From Bacteroidetes bacterium RIFCSPLOWO2_12_FULL_35_15 (GTDB lineage Bacteria; Bacteroidota; Bacteroidia; 2-12-FULL-35-15): DNA of 64,000 bases. Location: the NCBI GenBank assembly GCA_001769385.1, contig MEPB01000038.1, positions 93,805 to 157,804 of the forward strand. The letters are read 5' to 3'. The notes below the pieces were generated by a model that saw only the letters and a list, made by a program, of their open reading frames with translations, was not told the DNA's origin and made no database searches. This document shows positions 1 to 9,157 of the stretch, piece by piece. Position 1 is the first letter of the stretch. Each line of letters begins with the position of its first letter. The position numbers were made by a program, and so were the translations under genes.

Positions 1-2
1 TT

Positions 3-3000
3 ATTGTGGCTGTTATTGCATTTATGACCATCACAGAGATTTTGGTGTTTATGGTTCCATTAAATACCCTTTCTTCAATAAGAGCTTTTACACGTACGGA
101 AGGCCTTTGGTCAAAATCTCAGAAAAATGCTATTTATAACCTGGAGCTATATGGAACGAAACATGCTAAACAAAACTATTATGATGAACAACACTATGCA
201 GCTTTTCTGAATTATTTAAAAGTACCCTTGGGCGACCATAAAGCACTTATAGAAATCACAAAAAAAAATCCGGATTTCGAAATTGCCCGACAAGGCTTTT
301 TAGAAGGCCGTAATCAGCCCGAAGACATTGATGGGATGATCAAATTATTTACCCGGTTTCCTAATATTTCTTTCATAAATAAAGCACGGATAATATGGGC
401 AGAAGCTGATTCAGTATTAGCCGAACTTATAATTGTCGGAGAAAAACTCCATGCAGAAATAATTTCAGAATCTTCATCAACAGAAAAAATTGACAGTATT
501 GTTTCTGAAATATATCCCCTCAATCTGAAACTTACCCGGCTGGAAGATGAATTTTCAGATACATTAGGAGAAGGTTCACGCTGGGTGTCAAGGCTGATCT
601 TACTAATAATTTTAAGTATTACATTTTTATTTGGACTGAGTGTGTTGATTTTTACCATGTCCCTGAATCACGAAATAAAAAAAGAATTGAATGAATTAAA
701 TAGAGCTGCCATTACTGTTACCAAAGGTGATTATGGTGCAAGGGCAAAAATTTATTCGCAAAACGAAATTGGTGTTGTGGCAAGTGCTATTAACAGGATG
801 ACTGATCAGTTAGAGAAGCAGATAATATTAGTAAAAAAATCGGAAGAGATTGCCAGGAAAAGCGAAGCACAATTCAAATATCTCTTTGAAAACACCTCTG
901 AATTGATTCAAAGTATAAATACCCTGGATGGGAAATTTTTATATGTAAACCCTGCCTGGCTCAAAACACTTGAATATACTGAAGAAGAAGTAAAAAAACT
1001 TTTTGTCACAAATGTTATTCATCCCGATAGCATGGAAGATTATAAAATTGTTTCTCAAAAAATAAGTAAAGGAGAACAGGTTGATAACTTACATGGAGCT
1101 TTCATAAGTAAAACAGGAAAAAAAATTTATATAGAAGGATCCATCGTCTGTTATTTTAAAGAAGGGGTTCCATATTCCACATTAGGAATGTTCAGAAATG
1201 TTACCCAGAGAAAAATTGCGGATGAAAAACAAGCGATACTTGCTACTATTGTTAATTACTCTGACGATGCTATTATAAGTATAACGTTTGATGGAACGGT
1301 TAAAAGTTGGAATCGCGGAGCAGAAAAACTTTTTGGTTATTCAAGCGAAGAGATTATTGGTAAGTCTGTTTTTATAATGAGTCCTCCGCACCTTGCCAAT
1401 GAAGATCAACAGCGCTTAGAAAAAATAAAAAGTGGAATTTTTAGTGAGCACTATGAAACAGAACGCCTGAAAAAAGACGGCAACATTATCCCTGTTGACG
1501 TTTCTTTATCTCCTATAAAAGATAGATCGAGAAATATAATAGGTGTTTCAAAAATAGTTCATGATATAACCAAACGAAAAAAGACAGAAGATGAACTAAA
1601 ACAAAAAAATTATTTTTTAAATGCTATTCTTGAAAATATCCCGGCTATGATCTTTATGAAAAATGCGAAAGATCTTAGGTATATTTTTTTAAGTAAAGCA
1701 GTTGAAGAATCACTTGGACACAAAAAAGAGGACTTGATCGGGAAGAATGCGTATGATCTTTTTCCAAAAGAGCAAGCTGATTCTTTTACTTTTCAAGATA
1801 GAGATGTACTCAAACAGAAAGAAATTTTTGAGATTCCGGAAGAATTAGTTGATACTAAAAATGGTAAACGTTGGCTGCATACAAGAAAAATCGCAATTTA
1901 TGATGAATCAGTTGATCCCCTTTATTTATTGGGAGTTTCAATGGATATTACAGAACGGAAAAAGTCTGAAGATAAATTTAAAGGATTATTGGAATCTACA
2001 CCGGATGGTATTTTAATAGTGGATTCAAAGGGAATCATACAATTAGTGAATTCACAGACCGGAAATATTTTTGGTTATAAGAAAGACGAAATAGTTGGAA
2101 AAGATCTGGAAATACTTATCCCTTCTCGTTTTAAAGGTCCACACGGGCAACATTTTAAAGCATTTTTTTCTCATCCTCGAATTCGATTAATGGGAGATAG
2201 GAGTGGAGTGGATTTATTTGGGTTACGTAAAGATGGAACAGAGTTCCCGATAGAAATTAGTCTGGGGCCAATAGAAACATCTGAAGGGATATTAGTTTCT
2301 GCTGTTATTCGTGATATTACCGAACAAAAAAAAGCATCTGCCCTGGCACTTAGTTTAGTTGAAGAAAAAACCAAAGCGGAACTGGAGGCGAAAAAAGCCA
2401 AAGAGGCAAATCAATTTAAGGATCGTTTTCTTGCCAATATGAGTCACGAAATTCGTACACCGATGAATGCTATCATCGGCTTTTCAGATATTCTGTCAAA
2501 CAAAAATTTGGGCGCTGTGGAAAAGGAATATGTTGCATCTATAAAAATGGCTGGTGAAAATCTGCTGAATATAATCAATGATATACTTGACATATCAAAG
2601 ATCGAAGCAGGCATGATGAGTTTTGAAGAGCATCCTTTTTATCTGAAAGATATTTTAAAATCGCTTCATGCAATGCTGAAGATAAAAGCGAAAGAAAAAA
2701 ATCTGGAATTAATATTTATTTATGATGATGATGTTCCCGATAATTTAGTAGGAGATTCCAAACGTCTCAGTCAAATTATCATCAATATTGTAAGCAATGC
2801 AATTAAGTTCACAAACAAAGGGAAAGTACAGGTGAATGTTAATGCTCATGATCTGGATGAGGAAAATACGGTAATAGAATTTTATGTGAAAGATACCGGC
2901 ATTGGAATACAAAAAGATAAATTGGAACATGTTTTTGAAAGATTCTGGCAAGCAGACTCAAATATCACCAGAAAATATGGCGGTACAGGACTAGGTTTGA

Positions 3001-3593
3001 ATATTGCAAAACAATTGGTGGATCTACAGGGTGGTGCTATGTTCGTTAATAGCGAATTTAATGTGGGTTCTGTTTTTTCATTTTGGATTCCTTATAAAAA
3101 ATCAAAGCAAATGCTGTCAGCGCCTATGTTTGCAAAGGAGAAATTTAAAATGGAGGATTTAAGAAACCTGAATATTCTGCTTGTTGAAGATAATTTGTTG
3201 AATGTAAAACTTATTTCCAGTTTGTTTTCTGAAAATAAGTTAAAGCTGCAGGTTGCGGAAAACGGAAAAGCATGTGTTGACAAACTGAAAGAAAATCAGA
3301 ACCCGGCAAATGTTAGGAATGAAGATGAAACTAAATTAGGAGGTTTTGATATTATCCTCATGGATATTGAAATGCCAATAATGAATGGATATGAAACGGC
3401 AATGTATATCCGCAACGAAATGAAAAGCAATATTCCAATCATTGCAATGACAGCTAATGCAATGGCAGGAGAAAGAGAAAAGTCTTTAAGAATGGGCATG
3501 AACGATTATATTTCAAAACCAGTCAATGCCAACCTTCTTTTTGAAAAAATTTACGATAATACCCATATTTATGAGTTAACTATTAATTCCTGA
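3..3593 (+). CDS. Membrane-bound hybrid histidine kinase, multi-PAS (5' end cut by window)
   Basis: Sensor kinase with an extracytoplasmic input region between two membrane helices (about residues 1-22 and 195-218), a HAMP linker (about 222-275), four PAS domains (about 288-405, 408-530, 532-655, 658-780), HisKA with the NMSHEIRTPMN box (phosphoacceptor His814), a HATPase domain with DTGIGI and GGTGLGL boxes, and a C-terminal receiver (phosphoacceptor Asp1120 in LMDIEMP). Numbering is from the GTG at 6. The first membrane helix begins at the very first residues with no charged N-region, so the true start probably lies upstream of the window. It ends 4 bp before an Hpt gene, so the phosphorelay His-Asp-His can be closed in the same operon. 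The signal sensed is unknown. Confidence 0.93.
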   Translation: MVAVIAFMTITEILVFMVPLNTLSSIRAFTRTEGLWSKSQKNAIYNLELYGTKHAKQNYYDEQHYAAFLNYLKVPLGDHKALIEITKKNPDFEIARQGFLEGRNQPEDIDGMIKLFTRFPNISFINKARIIWAEADSVLAELIIVGEKLHAEIISESSSTEKIDSIVSEIYPLNLKLTRLEDEFSDTLGEGSRWVSRLILLIILSITFLFGLSVLIFTMSLNHEIKKELNELNRAAITVTKGDYGARAKIYSQNEIGVVASAINRMTDQLEKQIILVKKSEEIARKSEAQFKYLFENTSELIQSINTLDGKFLYVNPAWLKTLEYTEEEVKKLFVTNVIHPDSMEDYKIVSQKISKGEQVDNLHGAFISKTGKKIYIEGSIVCYFKEGVPYSTLGMFRNVTQRKIADEKQAILATIVNYSDDAIISITFDGTVKSWNRGAEKLFGYSSEEIIGKSVFIMSPPHLANEDQQRLEKIKSGIFSEHYETERLKKDGNIIPVDVSLSPIKDRSRNIIGVSKIVHDITKRKKTEDELKQKNYFLNAILENIPAMIFMKNAKDLRYIFLSKAVEESLGHKKEDLIGKNAYDLFPKEQADSFTFQDRDVLKQKEIFEIPEELVDTKNGKRWLHTRKIAIYDESVDPLYLLGVSMDITERKKSEDKFKGLLESTPDGILIVDSKGIIQLVNSQTGNIFGYKKDEIVGKDLEILIPSRFKGPHGQHFKAFFSHPRIRLMGDRSGVDLFGLRKDGTEFPIEISLGPIETSEGILVSAVIRDITEQKKASALALSLVEEKTKAELEAKKAKEANQFKDRFLANMSHEIRTPMNAIIGFSDILSNKNLGAVEKEYVASIKMAGENLLNIINDILDISKIEAGMMSFEEHPFYLKDILKSLHAMLKIKAKEKNLELIFIYDDDVPDNLVGDSKRLSQIIINIVSNAIKFTNKGKVQVNVNAHDLDEENTVIEFYVKDTGIGIQKDKLEHVFERFWQADSNITRKYGGTGLGLNIAKQLVDLQGGAMFVNSEFNVGSVFSFWIPYKKSKQMLSAPMFAKEKFKMEDLRNLNILLVEDNLLNVKLISSLFSENKLKLQVAENGKACVDKLKENQNPANVRNEDETKLGGFDIILMDIEMPIMNGYETAMYIRNEMKSNIPIIAMTANAMAGEREKSLRMGMNDYISKPVNANLLFEKIYDNTHIYELTINS

Positions 3594-3597
3594 AACA

Positions 3598-3987
3598 ATG
3601 ATAAAAACCGAATCCCCGATAAGCATTCAAAAAGAAAGCATTGGAGAAAATGTATGCAATTTTAATTATCTCACAGAAATGGTGAATGGGAAAAAAAATT
3701 TGATAACAGAAATAATGGATACATTTCTTAAACAAATACCCGAAGATCTTAAATCAATTAATGATGCAGTAGTAAAAAAAGACTATCAGCATATAAGGAG
3801 CCTTGCTCATAAGATGAAATCCTCTGTTTCCATAATGGGGATTTCATCACTTACTCCTGTTTTGCAGGAGATGATGGATTTGGGAGAAAAGGAAAGTGAT
3901 ATTGAAAAAATAAAAGAGCTGAATCAGAAACTAAATTTGATTTGTAAAAAGGCAATCGAAGAGATTGAAAAAGAGAAAGTCAAATAG
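3598..3987 (+). CDS. Hpt (histidine phosphotransfer) domain protein
   Basis: A 129-residue protein that is essentially one Hpt four-helix domain. The phosphorylated histidine is His71 in the AHKMKSS motif, followed by the usual small/hydrophobic stretch SIMG. It starts 4 bp after the stop of the hybrid kinase and is almost certainly co-transcribed and its phosphorelay partner, taking phosphate from the kinase receiver and passing it to an output regulator not present next door. A second stand-alone Hpt with similar architecture lies at 41884-42255. Confidence 0.92.
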   Translation: MIKTESPISIQKESIGENVCNFNYLTEMVNGKKNLITEIMDTFLKQIPEDLKSINDAVVKKDYQHIRSLAHKMKSSVSIMGISSLTPVLQEMMDLGEKESDIEKIKELNQKLNLICKKAIEEIEKEKVK

Positions 3988-4159
3988 GGTTGAAAGGTAA
4001 AAAAATCTCAGGTGCAAAAAACGGTGTGGTGTTTTTTTACATTACAACAGCTTGTCCAATGAGGATATTGAAATTAATGTAAAGGGAATTTTTTTTGTCT
4101 GTTTTTATAAAGGCGCATTTTTAGGAGGGGACAGTGTGGCTTGCAAATGTTTATGACTG

Positions 4160-7100
4160 TTAGCGTTGGTCATTTTGTATGTTATTAATTTCATTTGTCA
4201 ATAGTTCCCAATACTTTGGATTAACCGTTCTAATTTCGCCAAGACAACCATTTAAATTTTCCTCACTGTCGATTTCAACCGCCTTTAAAGAAAGAATTTT
4301 GATGTCTAACTTTTCTATAAGTTCAAAGGCGTATATTTTGTCAATGGAACTTAGATTGATAAAAGAAATTGAAATCTGTCTGAGGCGAAAGTGTTTATAA
4401 TTCGCTATTAAATGCGATTCAAATGTTTTAACAATTGAAGAGTCATTTGTTAAAACTAAATTCTTTTTCAATAATTTCAATCCGTCTGAAAAAGTTGAAA
4501 TCTCCTCGTTTTTTAATTGTTCAGGGGTTATATCTTGAATTTTTTCAATAAATTTCTCATTTGACTTTTCACTGTCAATGGCTAGAAAATTAGCAAAAGT
4601 GTGTATTAGGTCTGACTTTGATAAATCATTGATTTTTTTATCGAAGTCCGAATCATTAAATAGTACATTAACAATCCGCTTAAGTTTGTCTGGTTTTACA
4701 AAATTGAGGGATTTCAGAGATTGAGAAACTTTTCTTGCGCTTACTTGGAACTCAATTGACTTTGAAATTAAAACCTTATCTGGGATACAATCCAAAATTT
4801 CTTTTGCTTTATCAGGGCTAACTTTGTTTAGTTGAGAAAAAGTAGATTCATAATGTGTTATTCTGAATTGCTTATGCAAAGTTTTTCCTGCAAAAATTTT
4901 GGAGGGGATCGAGTTAAATATTTGAATGCCCAATTCTCGGTAACCTTCGGTAGTGAAAATATTATAAATAAAAACGGATAATTGTTCAAAAGAGGATTTT
5001 TCAATTAAATTTTTGATTTTATCAAACGTAAGTTTTGAAACAAATAAAATAGCTGATTTTGGTTGAACTTTATTTAAGTCTGCGATTGCCTTACCAACTT
5101 GACCTGAACTATCTTCAAAAGAAAGTTTACTTAATAGTAATTCTTGAAATTTTGTATTTGTCGTTAATCCAGAAATTTTCTCATTGTTAATGTCGTATAA
5201 TTCTGATAGTATTCTTCCAATATTGGAGAGATTATAGTTTTCGAACTCTTGTATTAATACATCACCATTTTTCTTGCCAAGGATAGACTTGAGTTCTGCT
5301 TTTTTATATGGAAATAATTCTTGCAAGCACTTGCTTATTTTCCCTAGCGGTTGATTAATAATTTTTTCAGATAAAAATTGTTCTGTAATAGAATTAGCTA
5401 TTTTCTTTGCAACTCCTTCATTAATTTCACTTAGCTCTTTAATAAGCTTAGTTATGTTTTCGATGGGTTCGCGTTTAGAACTATTAATAATTTTATCAGT
5501 GTCTACTTGGCTCAATATATGGCTGGCAAACTCCCTATTCTTTAACTGTTTTAGTTCTATAGTTGAATTCGATATCGTAGATACAGATGCCTGATTAAAT
5601 AATGAAATCCACTCATTAGTTGTAATATCTGAAATCAGGAGTTCAGCAAATGGTTTATCAAAATCAGAGATATACCTCACGGTATAAGTAATATCATTTA
5701 GCCTTGATGCGAGAATCATTTTCTTTATTTCTTCCTTCGGTAGATTTTGAATAGCATCTTTATATCTGGCGTATGATTTGTCTCGAAGAATAAACAGGAG
5801 GGTCTTAAATTCTTTTATGTTTTTTGGAGTTGCGTTAAGCAACTGATTTAGTTTAGTGCTGTCAACAATATTGGCGTAGTAGTAGTTGTATTGGTTACTA
5901 CAACTTATGGCAATGTTTCTAAAGAACAAAGAATATTGTTCAGGGTCATTTACCGACTTAAAGTACTTTACAATCTGTTTTTTAATTTCTTCATCACGTA
6001 CTAAAAACTTAAATAGATCAAACCCATGGTTTGCTAAAACTTTGTTTAATATAAAAGCGATTTTGTAAGGGTACTTATCTGGATTAATGTTAGTGAGTAA
6101 TTTTAGATATTCTTTAAATGCTGACGTTTCAAATTCTTTAATGCCATTAGGATACTTTAGGGTAAATTTAGAATCCTCAGAGATTAACGATAGTAGCAAC
6201 AGATTGGCAAAAGATGAATGAAAGAATTCAAACTCTTGCTCATCATTTGTATTAACAAGTGCATCTTCTAATAATTGACTTTCAAGTTTTGAATTGTCAA
6301 GAATTCTAAATGGTATTTCAAATTTATTTATTGCTGTATAGATTTTTAAATAGTCCTGTTCTTCTTTTTCATATCGTGTATTTAAGAACCTTTTGTAAAG
6401 TAAGCGGTTTAGTTTGCTGTCATTTATTTTATCTAATATTTCAGTTGGCTCTTTTTCCCACTCATCTAGTAGGAGAGAAAGCTTGAGCAGGTTTTTATCA
6501 ATAAATTTGTAAATAGTCTCGCGATTTCCAACTGACGCATTAATGTTTTTAGTTTCAAGAATTATTTTTCTTCGATTTTCTATTAAGGCGGCAATTTTTT
6601 CGTTCTGATTTGCGAAAGGGTCAATGCTAAAGATTTGAGAGACCGTATCTTCAAAAAGATTGTAACCACTCTCCGAAACTCTTGACACATCAGCAATTTC
6701 TCTGTAAAGAAAAATCAATGTTATATTCAAATGATTGGAACACTCATAATAAATTTCGCAAGCCAAATCATTATTAAGGTGGCTATCATCAAGGTAAACA
6801 ACCGATTGAAAGTTCTTAATATACTTTAAGTCCTTTCTAATTGAATCAAGACTATGTTCTTCGTTTAGACTTAAATAGAAATGTGTAAATGTACTTGGTA
6901 ATTCATTTGCTATTTTTAGCATTAAAGTGGTTTTACCTGACGAAGGCGGGCCAATTAGAATGTAAGATTGGGGTTGCTCTAGTTCAGTTCCCTTATGTAT
7001 AATATCAATTAAAGACAAGTCGACCTTGCTAAAAAAGAAATTGTTAATGTTTTCAATTGATGGAGAAAAAATACTCTTTCGTTTAAATTTTTCTTGTAGT

Positions 7101-7549
7101 ATTCCGAAACAATGATTTCCGGTAATTAAATTTAGTATTGATTTTATTTCTGCAAGTTCTTTCTCGATTGATAAAGAAAATTCATTTGAAATTAAATCCG
7201 CTTTAGTTTCGTCAAGTTCTTGAAAATCTTTTATTGGAGCCCTTTTATTATGGTTTTGTTTTAATGAAACTAAATAATTTGTGTCGTATAATTCTTCATT
7301 ACTTTTTAGGTCAATAGTTTTATGGCAATTTGAACAAAGAACAATTAAATTTTCATAATTATTTTCCTTTTTTTCCTTTTTCAAGAATTTATTAAACCTA
7401 TTTCCACCTGGTGAATATGCATCAATGTGGCAAATTTCTCCAACCAAGTCCCCATTAGGAAACAGATCAGTGTCACACTTTGCACAAATACCTTTGCTGT
7501 CTGCAAAAAGTCTTTTAATTGTGGAATTGTCAACGTAACGTGTCGCCAT
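4160..7549 (-). CDS. HNH-nuclease / P-loop STAND-like NTPase with long helical C-terminus (defence candidate)
   Basis: An 1129-residue, single-gene unit. The N-terminus is an HNH-type nuclease module: CxxC at Cys22/Cys25, the ECHID-like box with His41, and a closing NLIVLCSNCH segment with Asn67, Cys72, Cys75 and His76. A P-loop (GPPSSGKTT, about 200-208) and a Walker B strand (VVYLDDSH, about 250-257) follow. Near 440-455 is a FEFFHSSFANLL segment like the winged-helix FxHxSF signature of STAND/NACHT-type NTPases. About 650 helical, Lys/Glu/Ser/Leu-rich residues remain, looking like degenerate ARM/HEAT-type repeats. Effector nuclease, NTPase switch and repeat sensor is the layout of Avs-type antiviral proteins, but I cannot assign it to a named family. 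It stands alone, opposite to the upstream operon, with a GC-rich hairpin just upstream. Defence function is inference. Confidence 0.85.
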   Translation of the reverse strand: MATRYVDNSTIKRLFADSKGICAKCDTDLFPNGDLVGEICHIDAYSPGGNRFNKFLKKEKKENNYENLIVLCSNCHKTIDLKSNEELYDTNYLVSLKQNHNKRAPIKDFQELDETKADLISNEFSLSIEKELAEIKSILNLITGNHCFGILQEKFKRKSIFSPSIENINNFFFSKVDLSLIDIIHKGTELEQPQSYILIGPPSSGKTTLMLKIANELPSTFTHFYLSLNEEHSLDSIRKDLKYIKNFQSVVYLDDSHLNNDLACEIYYECSNHLNITLIFLYREIADVSRVSESGYNLFEDTVSQIFSIDPFANQNEKIAALIENRRKIILETKNINASVGNRETIYKFIDKNLLKLSLLLDEWEKEPTEILDKINDSKLNRLLYKRFLNTRYEKEEQDYLKIYTAINKFEIPFRILDNSKLESQLLEDALVNTNDEQEFEFFHSSFANLLLLSLISEDSKFTLKYPNGIKEFETSAFKEYLKLLTNINPDKYPYKIAFILNKVLANHGFDLFKFLVRDEEIKKQIVKYFKSVNDPEQYSLFFRNIAISCSNQYNYYYANIVDSTKLNQLLNATPKNIKEFKTLLFILRDKSYARYKDAIQNLPKEEIKKMILASRLNDITYTVRYISDFDKPFAELLISDITTNEWISLFNQASVSTISNSTIELKQLKNREFASHILSQVDTDKIINSSKREPIENITKLIKELSEINEGVAKKIANSITEQFLSEKIINQPLGKISKCLQELFPYKKAELKSILGKKNGDVLIQEFENYNLSNIGRILSELYDINNEKISGLTTNTKFQELLLSKLSFEDSSGQVGKAIADLNKVQPKSAILFVSKLTFDKIKNLIEKSSFEQLSVFIYNIFTTEGYRELGIQIFNSIPSKIFAGKTLHKQFRITHYESTFSQLNKVSPDKAKEILDCIPDKVLISKSIEFQVSARKVSQSLKSLNFVKPDKLKRIVNVLFNDSDFDKKINDLSKSDLIHTFANFLAIDSEKSNEKFIEKIQDITPEQLKNEEISTFSDGLKLLKKNLVLTNDSSIVKTFESHLIANYKHFRLRQISISFINLSSIDKIYAFELIEKLDIKILSLKAVEIDSEENLNGCLGEIRTVNPKYWELLTNEINNIQNDQR

Positions 7550-7562
7550 ATTTTAAAAATTG

Positions 7563-7646
7563 TGGGCGGAAAAATTCAGGCTCTTTTGGCTGCGAAGCGG
7601 TCGCCCGTGTGTTGGGCAGCCAAATGTTCCTAAATGTGTGTTGGGC
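7563..7646. repeat. GC-rich hairpin and direct repeat upstream of the HNH gene
   Basis: A 9-bp inverted repeat (TTTGGCTGC at 7585-7593, GCAGCCAAA at 7616-7624) encloses a 22-base loop. An 11-bp direct repeat GTGTGTTGGGC occurs at 7607-7617 and 7636-7646. The stretch is much richer in GC than its neighbours. It lies just upstream of the start of the HNH gene and may mark a boundary of an inserted gene cassette; this is inference. The remaining bases to 7870 hold no gene that I can see. Confidence 0.6.
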
Positions 7647-7870
7647 GTTTTGTCCTTATGTTGATTCGTATTCAATATTGTCTGTCTTTTAGCATTGGCT
7701 ATAACATTTATATTATAACAACTCATTGCGCTTATTATTTTAGCAATAATAAACTAAATCTTCCTACAAAACCAAACTAAGACGCTTCTTTTATTAAATG
7801 GTTGAAAATATTATTTAATCCTGCAATCTTTTAGTAAAACAAAAGCAGAAACTAAGTTGATGTCATTTCT

Positions 7871-9097
7871 CTAATAATTTGGTTTGCTTTTTTTAATGAA
7901 AAAGTAGAGAACAAAAAATACAGATGCTAAGATAGAAATAGTGCTCAAAGAAATTACCAATACTGCATTTGAACCTAATATGCCAATTTTCCCTGTCAGA
8001 AAAGATCCAAAATAAGAAACCAGTGTGCTAATTGCTAAAAATAATCCAATTAGTGTGGAATTAAATTTTGTAGATCCGTATTTACAAATAATCGACAAGG
8101 CTATTGGAGAAATAAATACTTCTGAAATGCCTTGAAGAAATAGAGCAAAAAATACAAAAAATAAAAAACTGTTAGAAATTTCTAATTGATAATAAAAATT
8201 AAGAAGAGCACTTGACGTAGCGTAAATAATAAATCCAATTAATATTTTAAGGAATGACGATAATTTTACAAATGAAAAAATGATTGCAAGTATAATTCCT
8301 ACAAAAAATATTGTAATGGGCCCTATTGCAGAAAAAATGGATCTGAAATAATTAAACGATTCTGAAATTTTATCCATACGTTCATAAAGAGGTTCGATAT
8401 CCAATTGGTAAATAATCCAAAAAACAGGAATTAATAAAGTAATGGCAATAATTATAATTGCCCTATATCCGGGCGTTGTCTCTCTTTTTTCTTCCTCTAA
8501 ATAAATATTAGGAGAGGTTGGGGCTTCTTTTAATAAGTTATTTAAAAACAGAAGTAATAGTTGTGCAAGTATCAGAATCGTACCTGAAATAATAAATCCT
8601 GTTTTGTAGCCAAATAAATCAGCAATAACTCCTATAAATAATGGACCGAAAAGGGCTCCAACATGAATACATGAATAAAAAATAAGCATGGCAGCATCTA
8701 ATTTTTGTAACCTTTTTGAATAGATCGATCCAAGTAAAGAAATGATATTTGGATTATAAAATCCTGTACCAAGAGCAATAAAAAATAACCCTAAATAAAC
8801 AGCAAATTCAGAAGGGATTACTAGTGTAAAACAACCAAGCGCTTGAATAAAACCTCCAATAATTGCAGTTCTTTTTGTGCCAATAAGTAAATCCGCAATT
8901 AGTCCGCCAATTATTGGTATAACTACTGATAGCCCTGTAAAATATCCATAAATGAGGGCTGATTTTTCATTTGTAAAGCCTAAATCTTTTAATAAAAATA
9001 AAACCAAAATACTTCGCATTCCATAATAGCCTAATCGTTCCAGTAATTTTGAGAACGAAACAGGAATTATTCCTAATGAATGTGATTGGTTTTGCAT
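7871..9097 (-). CDS. POT/PTR2-like peptide transporter (MFS)
   Basis: A 408-residue inner-membrane protein with about 12 hydrophobic helices. The N-terminus carries the POT family signatures LLERLGYYGM in helix 1 and GGLIADLLIG followed by TKRT between helices 2 and 3, and a GTGFYNPN segment in helix 4. The family imports di- and tripeptides with protons. Two oddities: the usual ExxER proton motif reads KLLER, so the first glutamate is lost, and the protein is shorter than typical bacterial POT proteins (about 450-500). Substrate is therefore uncertain. It follows citrate synthase on the same strand, but a terminator lies between them. Confidence 0.82.
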   Translation of the reverse strand: MQNQSHSLGIIPVSFSKLLERLGYYGMRSILVLFLLKDLGFTNEKSALIYGYFTGLSVVIPIIGGLIADLLIGTKRTAIIGGFIQALGCFTLVIPSEFAVYLGLFFIALGTGFYNPNIISLLGSIYSKRLQKLDAAMLIFYSCIHVGALFGPLFIGVIADLFGYKTGFIISGTILILAQLLLLFLNNLLKEAPTSPNIYLEEEKRETTPGYRAIIIIAITLLIPVFWIIYQLDIEPLYERMDKISESFNYFRSIFSAIGPITIFFVGIILAIIFSFVKLSSFLKILIGFIIYATSSALLNFYYQLEISNSFLFFVFFALFLQGISEVFISPIALSIICKYGSTKFNSTLIGLFLAISTLVSYFGSFLTGKIGILGSNAVLVISLSTISILASVFFVLYFFIKKSKPNY

Positions 9098-9125
9098 GGT
9101 TAAGGTTTAGGATGGAAATTTAATT

Positions 9126-9156
9126 AAAAAGCCCCGATTTAAATTCGGGGCTTTCT
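9126..9156 (-). terminator. Rho-independent terminator of citrate synthase gene
   Basis: Read on the minus strand: a 10-bp stem AAAGCCCCGA / TCGGGGCTTT with a 7-base loop, followed by a T run. It begins immediately after the stop codon of the citrate synthase gene and separates it from the downstream transporter. Confidence 0.9.
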
Positions 9157-9157
9157 T

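Noticed and set aside
7427..7646. True integron attC site next to the HNH gene
   Set aside because: Hairpin and GTTGGGC repeats are present, but I could not match a complete R/L box set and see no integron integrase in the window.
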